DNA from: Thermoanaerobaculia bacterium
Lineage (GTDB): Bacteria > Acidobacteriota > Thermoanaerobaculia > Multivoradales > JAHEKO01
Direction: 5' to 3'
DNA: 64,000 nucleotides
Assembly: GCA_947259925.1 (NCBI GenBank)
Contig: CAMYOG010000053.1
Coordinates: forward strand, 186,001 to 250,000
Part shown: one piece after another, positions 29,793-39,202 of the stretch
Layout: each line of letters starts with the position of its first letter
Position numbering within the stretch: the first letter of the stretch is position 1
Notes under the pieces: generated by a model
Database searches by the model: none
The model's input: the letters and a program-made list of their open reading frames with translations, nothing else
Told to the model about the DNA's origin: nothing
Position numbers and translations under genes: made by a program

Positions 29793-29842
29793 CAAATTCT
29801 ACTGCTATCACCCATAGTTAGCTCCGAGCGAGCCGCCTCGCC

Positions 29843-32101
29843 CTATTCGAGCTCGAGCGGCACCAGCTCGAGGCCGGTGTAGTAGTGATCGAGGATCTGA
29901 TCGTAGCTGTGGCCGCGCAGACCCATACCGTACGCCCCCACCTGGCAGAGGCCAACGCCGTGGCCCCAGCCGCGGCCCGAGAACAGCCAGGCGGGCTCGG
30001 CTTCGGGCGGGGTCAGGCGGCGCACGGTGAACAGGTTGTCGGGCAGATCGAGCGTCCAGCGGATCGGCAGGCCTCGGACCGTCTGGGTCCGGCCGCCGGA
30101 GCCGAGCAGCTTCATCTCGCGCACGCGGCCGGAGACGCCGCGTGAGACGATCTCGAATCCGGTGAAGCCCAGATCGGGGTAGCGGTCTCCGACCAGAGCC
30201 GCCAGCTCGCTATCGGTGCGCACCCGGGTCCAGGCGCTCAGATTGCTGGTGCGATCGAAGCCGAGCCCGTCGGGGTCGACCTCCTGACGCACCGCCAGCA
30301 GCTCGTCGTCGTGGAAGAAGAGGCTCAGGCGGTCACCGGCGACGAGCCGCAGCGGTGCCCAGTCGGTCCGCTCGCCCAGCCGGCGATAGGTGGCCACCCG
30401 CGGGGGCACCATGACCGTCACCCCCTCGCCCTGCTCGCGCGCGCGGAGCTGGTCGCCCTCGAGTGCCAGATAGCGCACGTCTCGCCGCTCGATCACGCGC
30501 AGGAACACGGCCAGCCTGAAGATCGTCTCCTCGATCTCTTCGGCCTCGAGTCGTTGGTCGAGTGGGCCACCGAGCAGACCGCTCCGCCGGAGATAGGCGG
30601 CCAGGTGGAGGTCCGATTCGCTCCAGTCGGCCGGCGGGTGGTCGAGCAGGTAGTCGACGTCCTCGGACGCCATCAGCAGCCGCGCGTCGAGCGCGAGGTC
30701 GAACTGCGAACCGATGAACCTCTGGATCTCGCGCCGCTCGACCGAGGCGAGCGTGTCGTCGGGAACGGTGAGACCAGCGAGCTCTGCCAGGCGCCCCAGA
30801 CGGCGGCCGAGGACCTCGGCCTGTTCGCCCGTGTCCGGCGGCACGACGACATGCGAGAGCCGCGCGGGCAGGGAGAGCCGGCTCTGCGTCTCGCTCTCGA
30901 GCAGGTCGACCCCCCGCTCGACGCACGGCACGCCACGGAGATAGGGCTCGTCCTTGAGCGGGAAGACGACCTCGACGTCTTCGGTGTGGCCGCCGCAGGT
31001 CGAGCTGTAGAGGGTGTCCGCGAGGTCGCCCCGATAGATCAGGACCTCGCCTTCGGTCTCGGCGATCGCCTGGTCGGTCAGCTCCTGTTCCCAGTCCATG
31101 GCGCCGTACGCCTGGCAGCGGGGAGTGGCGCAGATGTCGTAGCCTTCGCTGTCGAACTCCCCCATGTTCCTGAGTGCGTAGGTACGGGCGGCAACCGTCT
31201 GCGCCTTGAGTGCATCGAGGTCGTCGTAGATCCTGGGTCCCATCTCGCGCGGCACCACGCCGCGCAAGTAGTCGGCCAGGCTGAGCCGGTTGATGACGTT
31301 GATCGTGCCGCGGTCGTTCAGGAAGAGCATGATCTCGCCCCGGAACCGGCGGTCGAGGACCCGCACGCCCTCGCTGCCGGTGGTACGTACCATCAGCCAG
31401 CGTCCGGCGACGCGCCGGGTCGCCTCGCCGCGCGAGATCCGGAACGCGGGCTCCTCGAGCCCTCCCGCCTCGCTCACGATCCAGCTGTCGTGGACGTTGT
31501 GCAGCTCGAGCCGGCGGCGCCCTCGCTCGGCGTCCTCACGACTGCCATACTCGCCGACCCGCACCCTGTAGAGGTCGGTCGCGGCGTCGAAGACGACGCT
31601 GGCCGGCTCACCGAGCTTGCGCCCGAGCGTCTCGGCGAGGCCGCGCGCCTGACCCTCGTCCTTGAGTGCCGCTACCTGGAGTCGCCACGACCCGGTGCCG
31701 GCGGCGCCGACATCCGGCTCGACCCTGAGCGCCGTGACCACCGCGATGTCCCGTCCGCCGGCGCTCAGCGCCAGGTCCCCGTCGCCAGCCGGAAACCAGA
31801 GGACGTCGAGGTCGGTAGCCAGCCCGACCCGGACTGTCCCGGGTATCCGCGGCAGTGCGGTCTCCAGCGGCAGCGCGACCGGCGCCGGCTCGATACGGGG
31901 CTTGGCAGCCGGTACCGGCGTGCTGGGCGCGACATCGGGCTCGGTCACCGGCGCCGCCGGCGCGGCTTCCTCGGGTGGCAGCGGGCGGGTCTGCGGAGGC
32001 GCCGAGCCGCAAGAGCCGGCCAGCAGGCCCGCCGCCATCGCCAGAGCGAGTCCGTAGGTGCTCGGCCATAGCCCTCTCGAGCGTGCGGGACGGAGACTCA
32101 T
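29843..32101 (-). CDS. SpoIID/LytB-domain lipoprotein with SPOR-like module
   Basis: 752 residues. The N-terminal signal (LALAMAAGLLAGSC) ends in a lipobox, so it is a membrane-anchored lipoprotein. A proline-rich stretch (about 30-75) is followed by an SPOR-like repeat at about 137-200 (SWRLQVAALKDEGQARGLAE and LYRVRVGEYGSREDAERGRR), which binds denuded glycan in other proteins. The SpoIID domain then shows GTINVINRLSLADYLRGVVP, ALKAQTVAARTYALRN and YSSTCGGHTEDVEVVF, and ends with GRGWGHGVGLCQVGAYGM. In sporulating Firmicutes SpoIID is a lytic transglycosylase; here the role is probably general cell-wall remodelling. Confidence 0.88.
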   Translation of the reverse strand: MSLRPARSRGLWPSTYGLALAMAAGLLAGSCGSAPPQTRPLPPEEAAPAAPVTEPDVAPSTPVPAAKPRIEPAPVALPLETALPRIPGTVRVGLATDLDVLWFPAGDGDLALSAGGRDIAVVTALRVEPDVGAAGTGSWRLQVAALKDEGQARGLAETLGRKLGEPASVVFDAATDLYRVRVGEYGSREDAERGRRRLELHNVHDSWIVSEAGGLEEPAFRISRGEATRRVAGRWLMVRTTGSEGVRVLDRRFRGEIMLFLNDRGTINVINRLSLADYLRGVVPREMGPRIYDDLDALKAQTVAARTYALRNMGEFDSEGYDICATPRCQAYGAMDWEQELTDQAIAETEGEVLIYRGDLADTLYSSTCGGHTEDVEVVFPLKDEPYLRGVPCVERGVDLLESETQSRLSLPARLSHVVVPPDTGEQAEVLGRRLGRLAELAGLTVPDDTLASVERREIQRFIGSQFDLALDARLLMASEDVDYLLDHPPADWSESDLHLAAYLRRSGLLGGPLDQRLEAEEIEETIFRLAVFLRVIERRDVRYLALEGDQLRAREQGEGVTVMVPPRVATYRRLGERTDWAPLRLVAGDRLSLFFHDDELLAVRQEVDPDGLGFDRTSNLSAWTRVRTDSELAALVGDRYPDLGFTGFEIVSRGVSGRVREMKLLGSGGRTQTVRGLPIRWTLDLPDNLFTVRRLTPPEAEPAWLFSGRGWGHGVGLCQVGAYGMGLRGHSYDQILDHYYTGLELVPLELE

Positions 32102-32138
32102 GATTGCGGGCGGCGCTTGCGATCGCGTGGGGGCTTGC

Positions 32139-32957
32139 TCAGTGGCTCTTGATCTCGCGGCGGAAGTCTCCGGCCTCGATCCGGATGGTCCGGGTCATCT
32201 CGTAGAGACGGCTGACCAGGCTGGCCGGCAGGCGGGTATAGACCGACTCCCGCGCGAGCCGCCGTCGTGGACGCGGCTCGGAGGCGGACGCGTAGACCGC
32301 GCCGAGCGCCGAAGGCTCTTCGTCCTCGTCACGCTCGAGACGGAGGTTGGTCGTCACCAGCGTCGGCAGGCGCGCGGAATAGCGCTCATTGAAGATCAGA
32401 TAGAGGATCTCACTCACCCACTCGCTCGGCTTTTGCGCGCCCAGATCGTCGACGAGCAGGACCTCGGCGCCGAGAATCGGATCGAGCACCTCCCGCTTGC
32501 CACGGTTCGAGCGAGGCTCGAACGTGCTCTGCAACCGGTGGATCAGCGCCGTGCAGTCGGTGAACAACGCGTGCACCCGATAGCGCTGGATCAGCTGCGC
32601 CAGGGTCGCGACCGCCAGGTGGGTCTTGCCGACGCCGGTCGGGCCGGTAAACAGCAGCCCCTGCTCGGTGAAGCGCCCTTCCTCGGTCAGAAAATCGTCG
32701 ACGTAGCGCCGGCTGCGCGTCTTCGCTGCCAGCAGCTGGTCGCGATGTCCGGGGTCGGGGGCGTCGGTCGTGAAGCTCTCCAGCGAGCAGTCGTGGTAAC
32801 GGGCGGGTATCCCAGCGAGACGCAGGAGACGCGGTACGATGCTCTCTGCCTGGCATTCGCAGGCGATCGCGGTGCCGGCTCCCCCGTCTTCCTCGAGGAT
32901 CCAGCCTCGTCCGCCGCAGCGCTCACAGACGGCATCGGCAATCTGCGGCGTGTTCAC
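32139..32957 (-). CDS. DnaC/IstB-like ATP-binding protein with N-terminal zinc finger
   Basis: About 272 residues. A cysteine cluster at the start (CERCGGRG then ACECQ) suggests a zinc-binding module. The AAA+ core has Walker A FTGPTGVGKTHLAVA, Walker B VLLVDDLGAQKPSEW and sensor TLVTTNLRLE. This is the architecture of DnaC/DnaI helicase loaders and of IstB; no transposase lies near, so a replication or repair loader role is favoured. The GTG at 32957 gives MNTPQIADAVCERCGG. A longer frame to 33020 would run into the repeat at 32974-33035 and is unlikely. Confidence 0.83.
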   Translation of the reverse strand: MNTPQIADAVCERCGGRGWILEEDGGAGTAIACECQAESIVPRLLRLAGIPARYHDCSLESFTTDAPDPGHRDQLLAAKTRSRRYVDDFLTEEGRFTEQGLLFTGPTGVGKTHLAVATLAQLIQRYRVHALFTDCTALIHRLQSTFEPRSNRGKREVLDPILGAEVLLVDDLGAQKPSEWVSEILYLIFNERYSARLPTLVTTNLRLERDEDEEPSALGAVYASASEPRPRRRLARESVYTRLPASLVSRLYEMTRTIRIEAGDFRREIKSH

Positions 32958-32973
32958 GCGCAGATCGTAGCAC

Positions 32974-33035
32974 GGGTGCCAGGCCTGCAAGATGCAAGCA
33001 CGGCGACGCCGAACTTGCATATTGCAGGGCTGGCA
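32974..33035. repeat. Palindromic intergenic repeat, family 1, copy A
   Basis: Arms at 32977-32998 and 33014-33035 are inverted copies matching at 20 of 22 positions, with a 15-base spacer. The left arm includes GCCAGGCCTGCAAGATGCAA. A second copy with perfect arms occurs at 58632-58704. It lies between hspR and the DnaC-like gene. Its character is that of a REP/MITE-type element; no transposase is present in the window. Confidence 0.85.
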
Positions 33036-33040
33036 GGCTC

Positions 33041-33430
33041 CTATTCAGAGCGGGTGAGAGGGCCGCTGCGGACCGGAACCAGAGCGTGACGTCGCTTGAT
33101 TCCGGCCCGCCGATCGAGGGTCTCGCGCTTGACGTACTCGAGCAGACGATCGACCTCGAGCTGCATCGATTCCATCTGCTCGCGCATGTTCAGGATCACC
33201 TCGACTCCGGCCAGGTTGACGCCCAGATCGCGCGTGAGCGTGAGGATCGTCTCCAGCCGCTTGAGTGTCTCGTCGTCGTAGAGCCGCGTGTTGCCGGCGC
33301 TGCGCACCGGTGAGATCAGCCCCTCCCGCTCGTACATGCGCAGGGTCTGCGGGTGGATCTCGAACCTCTCGGCCACCGCGCTGATCATCACGTATCGGCG
33401 CTCGGAGTCGTCTCGACGTCTTGCTGTCAT
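33041..33430 (-). CDS. hspR: MerR-family heat-shock repressor HspR
   Basis: 129 residues. The MerR helix-turn-helix reads YVMISAVAERFEIHPQTLRM followed by YEREGLISPVRSAGNTRLYD, the wording typical of HspR. A coiled-coil dimerisation helix (about 85-115) follows. HspR represses dnaK operons by binding HAIR inverted repeats and uses DnaK as co-repressor. It lies 37 bases downstream of dnaK, so it would be autoregulated with it. I found no exact HAIR consensus in the dnaK upstream region. Confidence 0.92.
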   Translation of the reverse strand: MTARRRDDSERRYVMISAVAERFEIHPQTLRMYEREGLISPVRSAGNTRLYDDETLKRLETILTLTRDLGVNLAGVEVILNMREQMESMQLEVDRLLEYVKRETLDRRAGIKRRHALVPVRSGPLTRSE

Positions 33431-33467
33431 CGCTCGATCTCCGGTTCGCTTCCGGCGTTCCGCGGCC

Positions 33468-35384
33468 TCAGCTCGCCTTGTCCTCCACGTCGACGTACTC
33501 GGCGTCGATCACCTCGCCGGCGTCGTCGCCGCCGGCGTCGGTCGATGCGGAGCCACCCGCGTCGTCACCGGATCCCGGCGTCTGAGCGGTCTGCTGGTAC
33601 ATCGCCTCGGCGAGCTTGTGGGAGGCCTGCGTCAGGTTCTGGGCAGCCCCCTCGAGCGCGGACAGATCGTCCGACTCGAGCGCCTTGCGAGCATCTTCGA
33701 GGGCGCTCTCGAGCGCGCCGATCTCCTCGGCGCCGAGCTTGTCCTTGTGCTCCTCGAGCGTCTTCTCGGTGGTGTAGACCAGCTGGTCGAGCTGGTTCTT
33801 GGCCTCGACCTTCTTGCGCCGCTCCTGATCCTCCTCGGCGTGGTTCTCCGCGTCCGAGACCATGCGGTCGATCTCGCCCTCGTCGAGACCGCCGGAGCCG
33901 GTGATGGTGATCTTCTGCTCCTTACCGGTGCCGAGGTCCTTGGCCGACACGTTCAGGATGCCGTTGGCGTCGATGTCGAAGGCGACCTCGATCTGCGGCA
34001 CACCTCGCGGCGCCGGTGGAATGCCCACCAGGTGGAACCTGCCGAGCGTGCGGTTGTGCTTGGCCATGTCCCGCTCACCCTGGAGCACGTGCACCTCGAC
34101 CGAGGTCTGATTGTCGGCCGCGGTCGAGAAGATCTCGGTCTGATGCGTCGGAATCGTCCGATTCCGCTCGATCAGCTTGGTGAAGACTCCGCCGAGGGTC
34201 TCGATGCCGAGCGAGAGCGGGGTGACGTCGAGCAGCAGAACGTCCTTGACGTCGCCACCGAGGACTCCGCCCTGGACCGCAGCGCCGATGGCGACCACTT
34301 CGTCCGGATTCACACCCCGATGCGGCTCCTTGCCGAACAGGTCCTTGACCAGCGCCTGGACGGCCGGCATGCGGGTCTGACCACCGACCAGAACCACCTC
34401 GTCGATCTGCTCTGCGCTTACGCCGGCGTCCTTGAGCGCCTGCTTGCACGGAGCCACGGCCCGCCGCACGATGTCTTCGACCATCTGCTCGAGCCTCGAC
34501 CGGGTCAGCTTGATGTTGAGGTGCTTCGGTCCGGAGGAGTCGGCGGTGATGAACGGCAGGTTGATCTCGGTCTCCTGAGCGGACGACAGCTCGATCTTCG
34601 CCTTCTCGGCCGCCTCGCGCAGCCGCTGTACCGCCATCGGGTCCTGGCCCAGGTCGATGCCCTGGTCCTTCTTGAACTCCTCGAGCAGCCAGTCGATCAC
34701 TCGCTGATCGATGTTGTCGCCGCCCAGGTGAGTGTCGCCGTTGGTCGCCTTGACCTCGACGACACCGTCGCCCACCTCGAGGATCGAGATGTCGAAGGTG
34801 CCGCCGCCGAAGTCGAAGACCGCGATCAGCTCGTCCTTCTTCTTATCGAGGCCGTAGGCGAGGGCCGCGGCGGTCGGCTCGTTGACCAGCCGCTCAACCT
34901 TGAGGCCGGCGATCTTGCCGGCGTCTTTGGTCGCCTGCCGCTGGGCGTCGTTGAAGTAGGCCGGAACCGTGATCACGGCGCGCTCGACCTTGCTACCGAG
35001 ATAGTCCTCGGCGGCCTGGCGGAGCTTCTGGAGCACCATCGCCGAGATCTCCTCGGGCGAGTACTTCTTGTCCTCGACGACGATGCGAACGCCGCCGTCC
35101 TTGGTCTGCTCGACCTCGTACGGCACCATCTTGAGCTCTTCGCTCACCTCGTCGTAGCGGCGACCCATGAAGCGCTTGATCGAGTAGATGGTGTTCGACG
35201 GGTTGGTGACCGCCTGTCGCTTCGCGACCTGGCCGACCAGGCGCTCACCGCTCTTGGCGAACGCCACCACCGACGGGGTCGTCCGGTTGCCCTCGGCGTT
35301 GGGGATGACCTTCGCCTCGGTTCCTTCCATGACCGAGACGACGCTGTTGGTCGTTCCCAGGTCGATTCCGATGATTTTGCTCAC
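33468..35384 (-). CDS. dnaK: Molecular chaperone DnaK (Hsp70)
   Basis: 638 residues, full length. The nucleotide-binding domain begins [19 protein letters not shown] and includes [14 protein letters not shown] and the linker-adjacent [18 protein letters not shown]. The substrate-binding domain and helical lid follow, ending in a Gly/Ser/Asp-rich tail. It starts at a GTG with AGGAGGAG a few bases upstream. hspR follows in the same direction; grpE and dnaJ are not in the window, so the usual dnaK-grpE-dnaJ-hspR order is reduced here to dnaK-hspR. Confidence 0.98.
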   Translation of the reverse strand: MSKIIGIDLGTTNSVVSVMEGTEAKVIPNAEGNRTTPSVVAFAKSGERLVGQVAKRQAVTNPSNTIYSIKRFMGRRYDEVSEELKMVPYEVEQTKDGGVRIVVEDKKYSPEEISAMVLQKLRQAAEDYLGSKVERAVITVPAYFNDAQRQATKDAGKIAGLKVERLVNEPTAAALAYGLDKKKDELIAVFDFGGGTFDISILEVGDGVVEVKATNGDTHLGGDNIDQRVIDWLLEEFKKDQGIDLGQDPMAVQRLREAAEKAKIELSSAQETEINLPFITADSSGPKHLNIKLTRSRLEQMVEDIVRRAVAPCKQALKDAGVSAEQIDEVVLVGGQTRMPAVQALVKDLFGKEPHRGVNPDEVVAIGAAVQGGVLGGDVKDVLLLDVTPLSLGIETLGGVFTKLIERNRTIPTHQTEIFSTAADNQTSVEVHVLQGERDMAKHNRTLGRFHLVGIPPAPRGVPQIEVAFDIDANGILNVSAKDLGTGKEQKITITGSGGLDEGEIDRMVSDAENHAEEDQERRKKVEAKNQLDQLVYTTEKTLEEHKDKLGAEEIGALESALEDARKALESDDLSALEGAAQNLTQASHKLAEAMYQQTAQTPGSGDDAGGSASTDAGGDDAGEVIDAEYVDVEDKAS

Positions 35385-35422
35385 GCTTGACTCCTCCTAC
35401 GAGTGCAGTGTCATTCTCCTGG

Positions 35423-35452
35423 ATGGTACAAACCTAAGCCGACCTATGTCAA
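35423..35452 (-). promoter_or_regulatory. Sigma-70-like promoter for dnaK
   Basis: On the minus strand, TTGACA (35447-35452) and TACCAT (35423-35428) are separated by 18 bases, about 40 bases before the dnaK GTG. The -35 is perfect and the -10 matches at four of six positions. The flanking 35385-35480 stretch is AT-richer than the rest of the window. Confidence 0.55.
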
Positions 35453-35537
35453 CCTTGGCATGCCCACAATCTAACAGTTGAACGCTAAGATTTATTCCGA
35501 TACGCCCGCCCATGGGGATGCTCCGATGGAACCGCGG

Positions 35538-36863
35538 TCAATCGAGAAGCACGAGCAGCGGCCGCCGGCTCTCGGTCGGTGGCGCGATCTCGGGGTCGAG
35601 CAGGAAGTTGCCCCGGATCGTCTCCTGCAGAAACGTCTCGCGCTCCGGCGCCATGCCGATCGACGACCGGACGACATAGCTGGCGGCGGTCGCCGAGTAG
35701 ACCAGCGGCTGGCCGCTCAGACCCTCGAGGTCGGCAGCCGGCAGCAGCCCGCCGGTCGACAGATCGGACAGATCCTCTGCGAATCGCCCGTGCAGGAGGA
35801 AATGGGCGCTGTTCGCACGCCGCAGCTTGGAGAGAGCGGCGATCGCGCGCTCGCGATCGAACCCCTCTTGTAGTCCCCGCTGCCACGGAAAGGGCAGGAG
35901 CACGCGTTCCGGCGCGATCCAAAACGAGGCGACGAACAGACCGATCAGGCCCAGGCCCAAGACGCGGCTGGGCCAGGGCAGGGCGTCTGGCTGGCCCTTG
36001 TCCTTGCGCGCCGACCACCAGGCCGCGAGGCGAGATTCACGAGGTGCCCGCTTCGGCTTCTTGGCGGCACGCGCCATCGGAGCCGCCGCGGGCGTCTCCG
36101 CTGGCTCCGCCGGCGCCCGAGAGGAACTGCGCGCCGGACGCCGCTTCGTACGCTCCACCATTCCCGCGCTCTGCCAGCGGTTCAGCAGGTAGGCCAGGCG
36201 GTACTCGTCGACGCCGCTGGCACCAGAGATCTCGGCAACCGAGCGCTTGCCGTCGACGAGCTTGAACGCCGCGAACGCCGCCTCGTCGAGGTCGTCCGGC
36301 CCGGTGCCCGGCTCGCTGGTCGGCGAGGCGCCCTTAGATCGCCGATAGATCGAGTCGCTGTTCGGGATGCCGCCCGGCAACAGGTCGAGGTTCAGGTCGC
36401 GGCCGGCACGGATCAGCAGCTCCTCGGGCGACAGCGGCCGCACGCCCTCCTCGTAGGAGACCTCCTCACCCTGGTAGAACTTGAAGTCTCCGTGGGTCCA
36501 GCCGAGAGCCTGCTTGCACAGCGCATAGGTCTGGCTCCGGACCGCGTCAAGCAGCTCCGAGCGCTGGACGTAGCCGCGCTCCACCAGCAGATCGACGACC
36601 TGACCACCGCCGGCCTGGTACTCGGAAGCGAGCTGGGCGAACTCGCTCTCACTGATGAGACCGAGCTCGGTCAGGACGTGGCCGAGACCGTCCTCCAGCG
36701 TCTGATTCAGCGCGTCCGCCGAGACGATGCCACCCTTGAGTAAAGCGAACGCAATGATCTCGTCACGACCCTGGATGGTCAGGATGCCGGTCCGGCCCTC
36801 CCGCCCGAGCGTCAGCAGGACCTCGGAGAGGCCGCCCTTTTCGATCGAGCCCTCGGTCCTCAC
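35538..36863 (-). CDS. DUF4388 (PATAN-like) protein with C-terminal membrane anchor
   Basis: 441 residues. The N-terminus (IEKGGLSEVLLTLGREGRTG, ILTIQGRDEIIAFALLKGGI) is a DUF4388 domain, and VLTELGLISESEFAQLASEY starts the helical part common in these proteins. A winged-helix-like segment (about 215-260) and a basic proline-rich linker lead to one transmembrane helix (VLGLGLIGLFVASFWIAP), followed by a C-terminal domain of about 125 residues outside it. DUF4388 proteins are often linked to signalling or gliding; the function here is unknown. The GTG start overlaps the TPR gene stop (GTGA). Confidence 0.8.
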   Translation of the reverse strand: MRTEGSIEKGGLSEVLLTLGREGRTGILTIQGRDEIIAFALLKGGIVSADALNQTLEDGLGHVLTELGLISESEFAQLASEYQAGGGQVVDLLVERGYVQRSELLDAVRSQTYALCKQALGWTHGDFKFYQGEEVSYEEGVRPLSPEELLIRAGRDLNLDLLPGGIPNSDSIYRRSKGASPTSEPGTGPDDLDEAAFAAFKLVDGKRSVAEISGASGVDEYRLAYLLNRWQSAGMVERTKRRPARSSSRAPAEPAETPAAAPMARAAKKPKRAPRESRLAAWWSARKDKGQPDALPWPSRVLGLGLIGLFVASFWIAPERVLLPFPWQRGLQEGFDRERAIAALSKLRRANSAHFLLHGRFAEDLSDLSTGGLLPAADLEGLSGQPLVYSATAASYVVRSSIGMAPERETFLQETIRGNFLLDPEIAPPTESRRPLLVLLD

Positions 36864-38623
36864 TCGCCACCTCGCCCGACGATCAGGAAACGGACCCCGA
36901 AGAAGACCACCAGACTGGCTGCGGCGACGATCGGCAGCAACGCTGGAGCTCCGGCGTGCAGCCACGGGATCCCGTAGCCGAGTCGGTCGGCGAGCGGCAG
37001 ACTCGCCAGCGCCACGACGACCAGGAGTGCGAGCGCCGCCCGGCCGGCCTTGTCGTCCTCCGCCTCCGCGACCCCAGGCAGAAAGACCCGCCGGACCCGA
37101 TCGAGGCGCGGCCGCCACCAGTTGTGCATCCGCTTGGCACTCCGGCCCCGGTGGGTGCCCATCCGGACGATGATCGCAATCAGCACGAAGATCGTCACCA
37201 GCGGCAACGACAGCGCGCGTCGCCAGGACCCGAGCCAGCCCGGGAGCTCCTCCTGCACCTGCCACTGCGCCCGGAGCTCGGAGCGGATCTCGGCGACCCG
37301 CTCGAGGCCGCCGCTCATCGGAATGACGCGCTCGACCAGCCCCCGCTGGAGCCAGACGTTGACCGACTCGCTGTCGATCGCTCGGGCCCGGAAGAGTACC
37401 GCCTCCGACTCCTCGAAGCGATAGAGCTCTGAATAAGTCTGGCCCAGGTTGAACTGGATGCGGGCGTCGTTCGGCGCTTGCTCGGCGGCGCGCTCGAAGA
37501 AGTCGACCGCCTGCTCGAAGTCCGACACTTCGAAGTAGTAGACGCCGAGGTCGTTGAGAGCTCTGGCGTTGGCCGGCTCGTCGGTGAGCAGGTCGCGATA
37601 GAGCGCCCGGGCGCTCTCCATCTGGCCCAGCTTGCGGTGGATGTCGGCGCTGTAGTGCTGGAGAGCGTTGCTCTCGGGCAGGCTCGATTGCAGCAGGGCG
37701 AGGTGACTGAAGAGGTCGCCCTCGAGCCCACCGAGCGACGCGCTCTCGAGCGACTGCAAGGGGGCGTAGAGGGTCAATCCGACCCGCCGACCCTGCTCGG
37801 TCAGCGCCGCCGGCAACGAGCTGACGAACAGCCAGATGGCGATCAGCAGCACTCGCTCGAGGCGACCGCCGTAGGCCCACAGCAGAACCGACCAGTAGAT
37901 CGCGACCCAGAGCACCCCTGCCGGCAGCAGGAGCGGCCAGCAGAGGAGCACCAGGCAGAGCAGGTGCGCCCCGACCGAGGGCAGGTAGCGGTTGAAATAG
38001 CGAAAGAGGTCGAAGTAGAGCTCCGGACCACGCGAGATCATCAGGACACCGACCAGGAGTAGCCCGGCGAGGGTGATCACGGTCGCCACCCAGAGGGCGA
38101 TGTTGTGGAGCAGCACGAATCGGATCTGGGGCGATCTGACCGACCGGACCAGGCCGCGGAAGTAGGCACCCGCCGCCTTCAGGTAGTCGCCGTCGACCAG
38201 CGCTACCCGAGACTCGGCGAAGGCCGCCTCGGGACGGCCGGGCGCCAACTGCTCGGCGGCCTCGAGGCTCCAGCGGGCCCGTTCGGTCTCGCCCGCCAGG
38301 GAGAAGTCGACCGCGCGAATCGCGGCCGCGCCGCTCAGCTCGGGGGCGTGCTCCATCCCGACCAGGCGGAGGTGTGACTGCAGGGCCCCGAGCGTCGACT
38401 CCACCCGTTCGACGTCCCCCTCGTTGCACGCCACCAGCCAATCCAACCAGTCGGTCTGCAGTTGGGTCAGGTTGGCGCGGGCGTCTGGTCCGAGCGGAAA
38501 CTGGGCGTCCGCCGGCGGCGCCGGCGGCTCCTGGGCGGCCGCGGCCACCGCTAGAAGGGCCAGAACCGAGACGACCGGGACGATCCCCGCCCTGCCCGTG
38601 CGTCTACCCCCGCTTGCGGACAT
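36860..38623 (-). CDS. TPR-repeat membrane protein
   Basis: 587 residues with a signal segment (VVSVLALLAVAAAAQ), then a helical region with TPR-like helices (about 60-150). Several membrane helices follow (LHNIALWVATVITLAGLLLV, LLCLVLLCWPLLLPAGVLWV and one near VLLIAIWLFVSSLPAAL). A run of TPRs (about 310-430, for example ARALNDLGVYYFEVSDFEQA) precedes two or three C-terminal helices. It resembles Bat-type proteins of stress or aerotolerance loci, but no batA/B is present. Co-transcribed with the DUF1844 gene upstream (20-base overlap) and the DUF4388 gene downstream. Confidence 0.8.
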   Translation of the reverse strand: MSASGGRRTGRAGIVPVVSVLALLAVAAAAQEPPAPPADAQFPLGPDARANLTQLQTDWLDWLVACNEGDVERVESTLGALQSHLRLVGMEHAPELSGAAAIRAVDFSLAGETERARWSLEAAEQLAPGRPEAAFAESRVALVDGDYLKAAGAYFRGLVRSVRSPQIRFVLLHNIALWVATVITLAGLLLVGVLMISRGPELYFDLFRYFNRYLPSVGAHLLCLVLLCWPLLLPAGVLWVAIYWSVLLWAYGGRLERVLLIAIWLFVSSLPAALTEQGRRVGLTLYAPLQSLESASLGGLEGDLFSHLALLQSSLPESNALQHYSADIHRKLGQMESARALYRDLLTDEPANARALNDLGVYYFEVSDFEQAVDFFERAAEQAPNDARIQFNLGQTYSELYRFEESEAVLFRARAIDSESVNVWLQRGLVERVIPMSGGLERVAEIRSELRAQWQVQEELPGWLGSWRRALSLPLVTIFVLIAIIVRMGTHRGRSAKRMHNWWRPRLDRVRRVFLPGVAEAEDDKAGRAALALLVVVALASLPLADRLGYGIPWLHAGAPALLPIVAAASLVVFFGVRFLIVGRGGE

Positions 38624-39104
38624 AGCGCATCCGAAGCTGATAGAGCAGGTCGTCGAGCACCGAGGTCTCCTCGACCGTCAGATTGCCCGCGGTCTTGGTG
38701 CGCAGTACCTCCAAGAGGTCGATGTAGAACCTCGCCGCGTCCAGGTTCTCGGCCGACCGGCCGTCCGGCAGCTGAGCGTCTCCCAGGTAGATCGCGATCG
38801 GCTCGGCGAGGACCCCTACCAGATCGACCAGCCCGGGCTCGCCCAGCGCCGACGGGCCGAGCGTCTCCACCTCGTCCCCTGCCCGGTCGGTCACCGGAGC
38901 GGCTCGCGGCGACTCGCTCGCGCCGCTCTCGCTCTCGGCGGGTCGCTCCGCCTCGGCCGGCGCGGCGGCGGCCGGCTCCTCGACGCGGTCCTCCGCCGAG
39001 GCCCCTTCGAGATGCTGAAAGTCCTCGCGGAGCTCACCGTCAGCGGTGAACATCCGCTTGTCGGTGACCTTTATCTTGCCTTCCTGTCTACTCTCGTCCG
39101 CCAC
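38604..39104 (-). CDS. DUF1844-domain protein
   Basis: 166 residues. The start (VADESRQEGKIKVTDKRMF, GTG at 39104) matches the wording of DUF1844 proteins. After a long Glu/Ala/Ser-rich low-complexity linker (about 35-95) the DUF1844 domain follows, with IYLGDAQLPDGRSAENLDAA and FYIDLLEVLRTKTAGNLTVE. The role is unknown, and the domain is common in Acidobacteria and Deltaproteobacteria. It is the first gene of a three-gene unit with the TPR and DUF4388 genes. Confidence 0.82.
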   Translation of the reverse strand: MADESRQEGKIKVTDKRMFTADGELREDFQHLEGASAEDRVEEPAAAAPAEAERPAESESGASESPRAAPVTDRAGDEVETLGPSALGEPGLVDLVGVLAEPIAIYLGDAQLPDGRSAENLDAARFYIDLLEVLRTKTAGNLTVEETSVLDDLLYQLRMRYVRKRG

Positions 39105-39202
39105 GCCAAGCCAACCTGGAAAGTCGATCGTGTTCGACAGCGATCGCCAAATCGTAGCAAGGCGACTGGGGAAAAAGAAGTCGATGTAGGATCGCGCCGC
39201 AG

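Noticed and set aside
30311..32071. 586-codon plus-strand frame opposite the SpoIID gene
   Set aside because: Antisense artefact with no ribosome site or motif.
33288..35390. 700-codon plus-strand frame opposite dnaK
   Set aside because: Antisense of a highly conserved gene in GC-rich DNA; no family features.
35385..35480. HAIR element for HspR upstream of dnaK
   Set aside because: No match to the CTTGAGT-N7-ACTCAAG pattern; CTTGACT and nearby half-sites are not correctly paired.
36864..38441. 5' extension of the DUF4388 frame at 35538
   Set aside because: It overlaps the TPR gene in another frame and is Arg/Pro-rich; the GTG at 36863 is coupled to the TPR stop.
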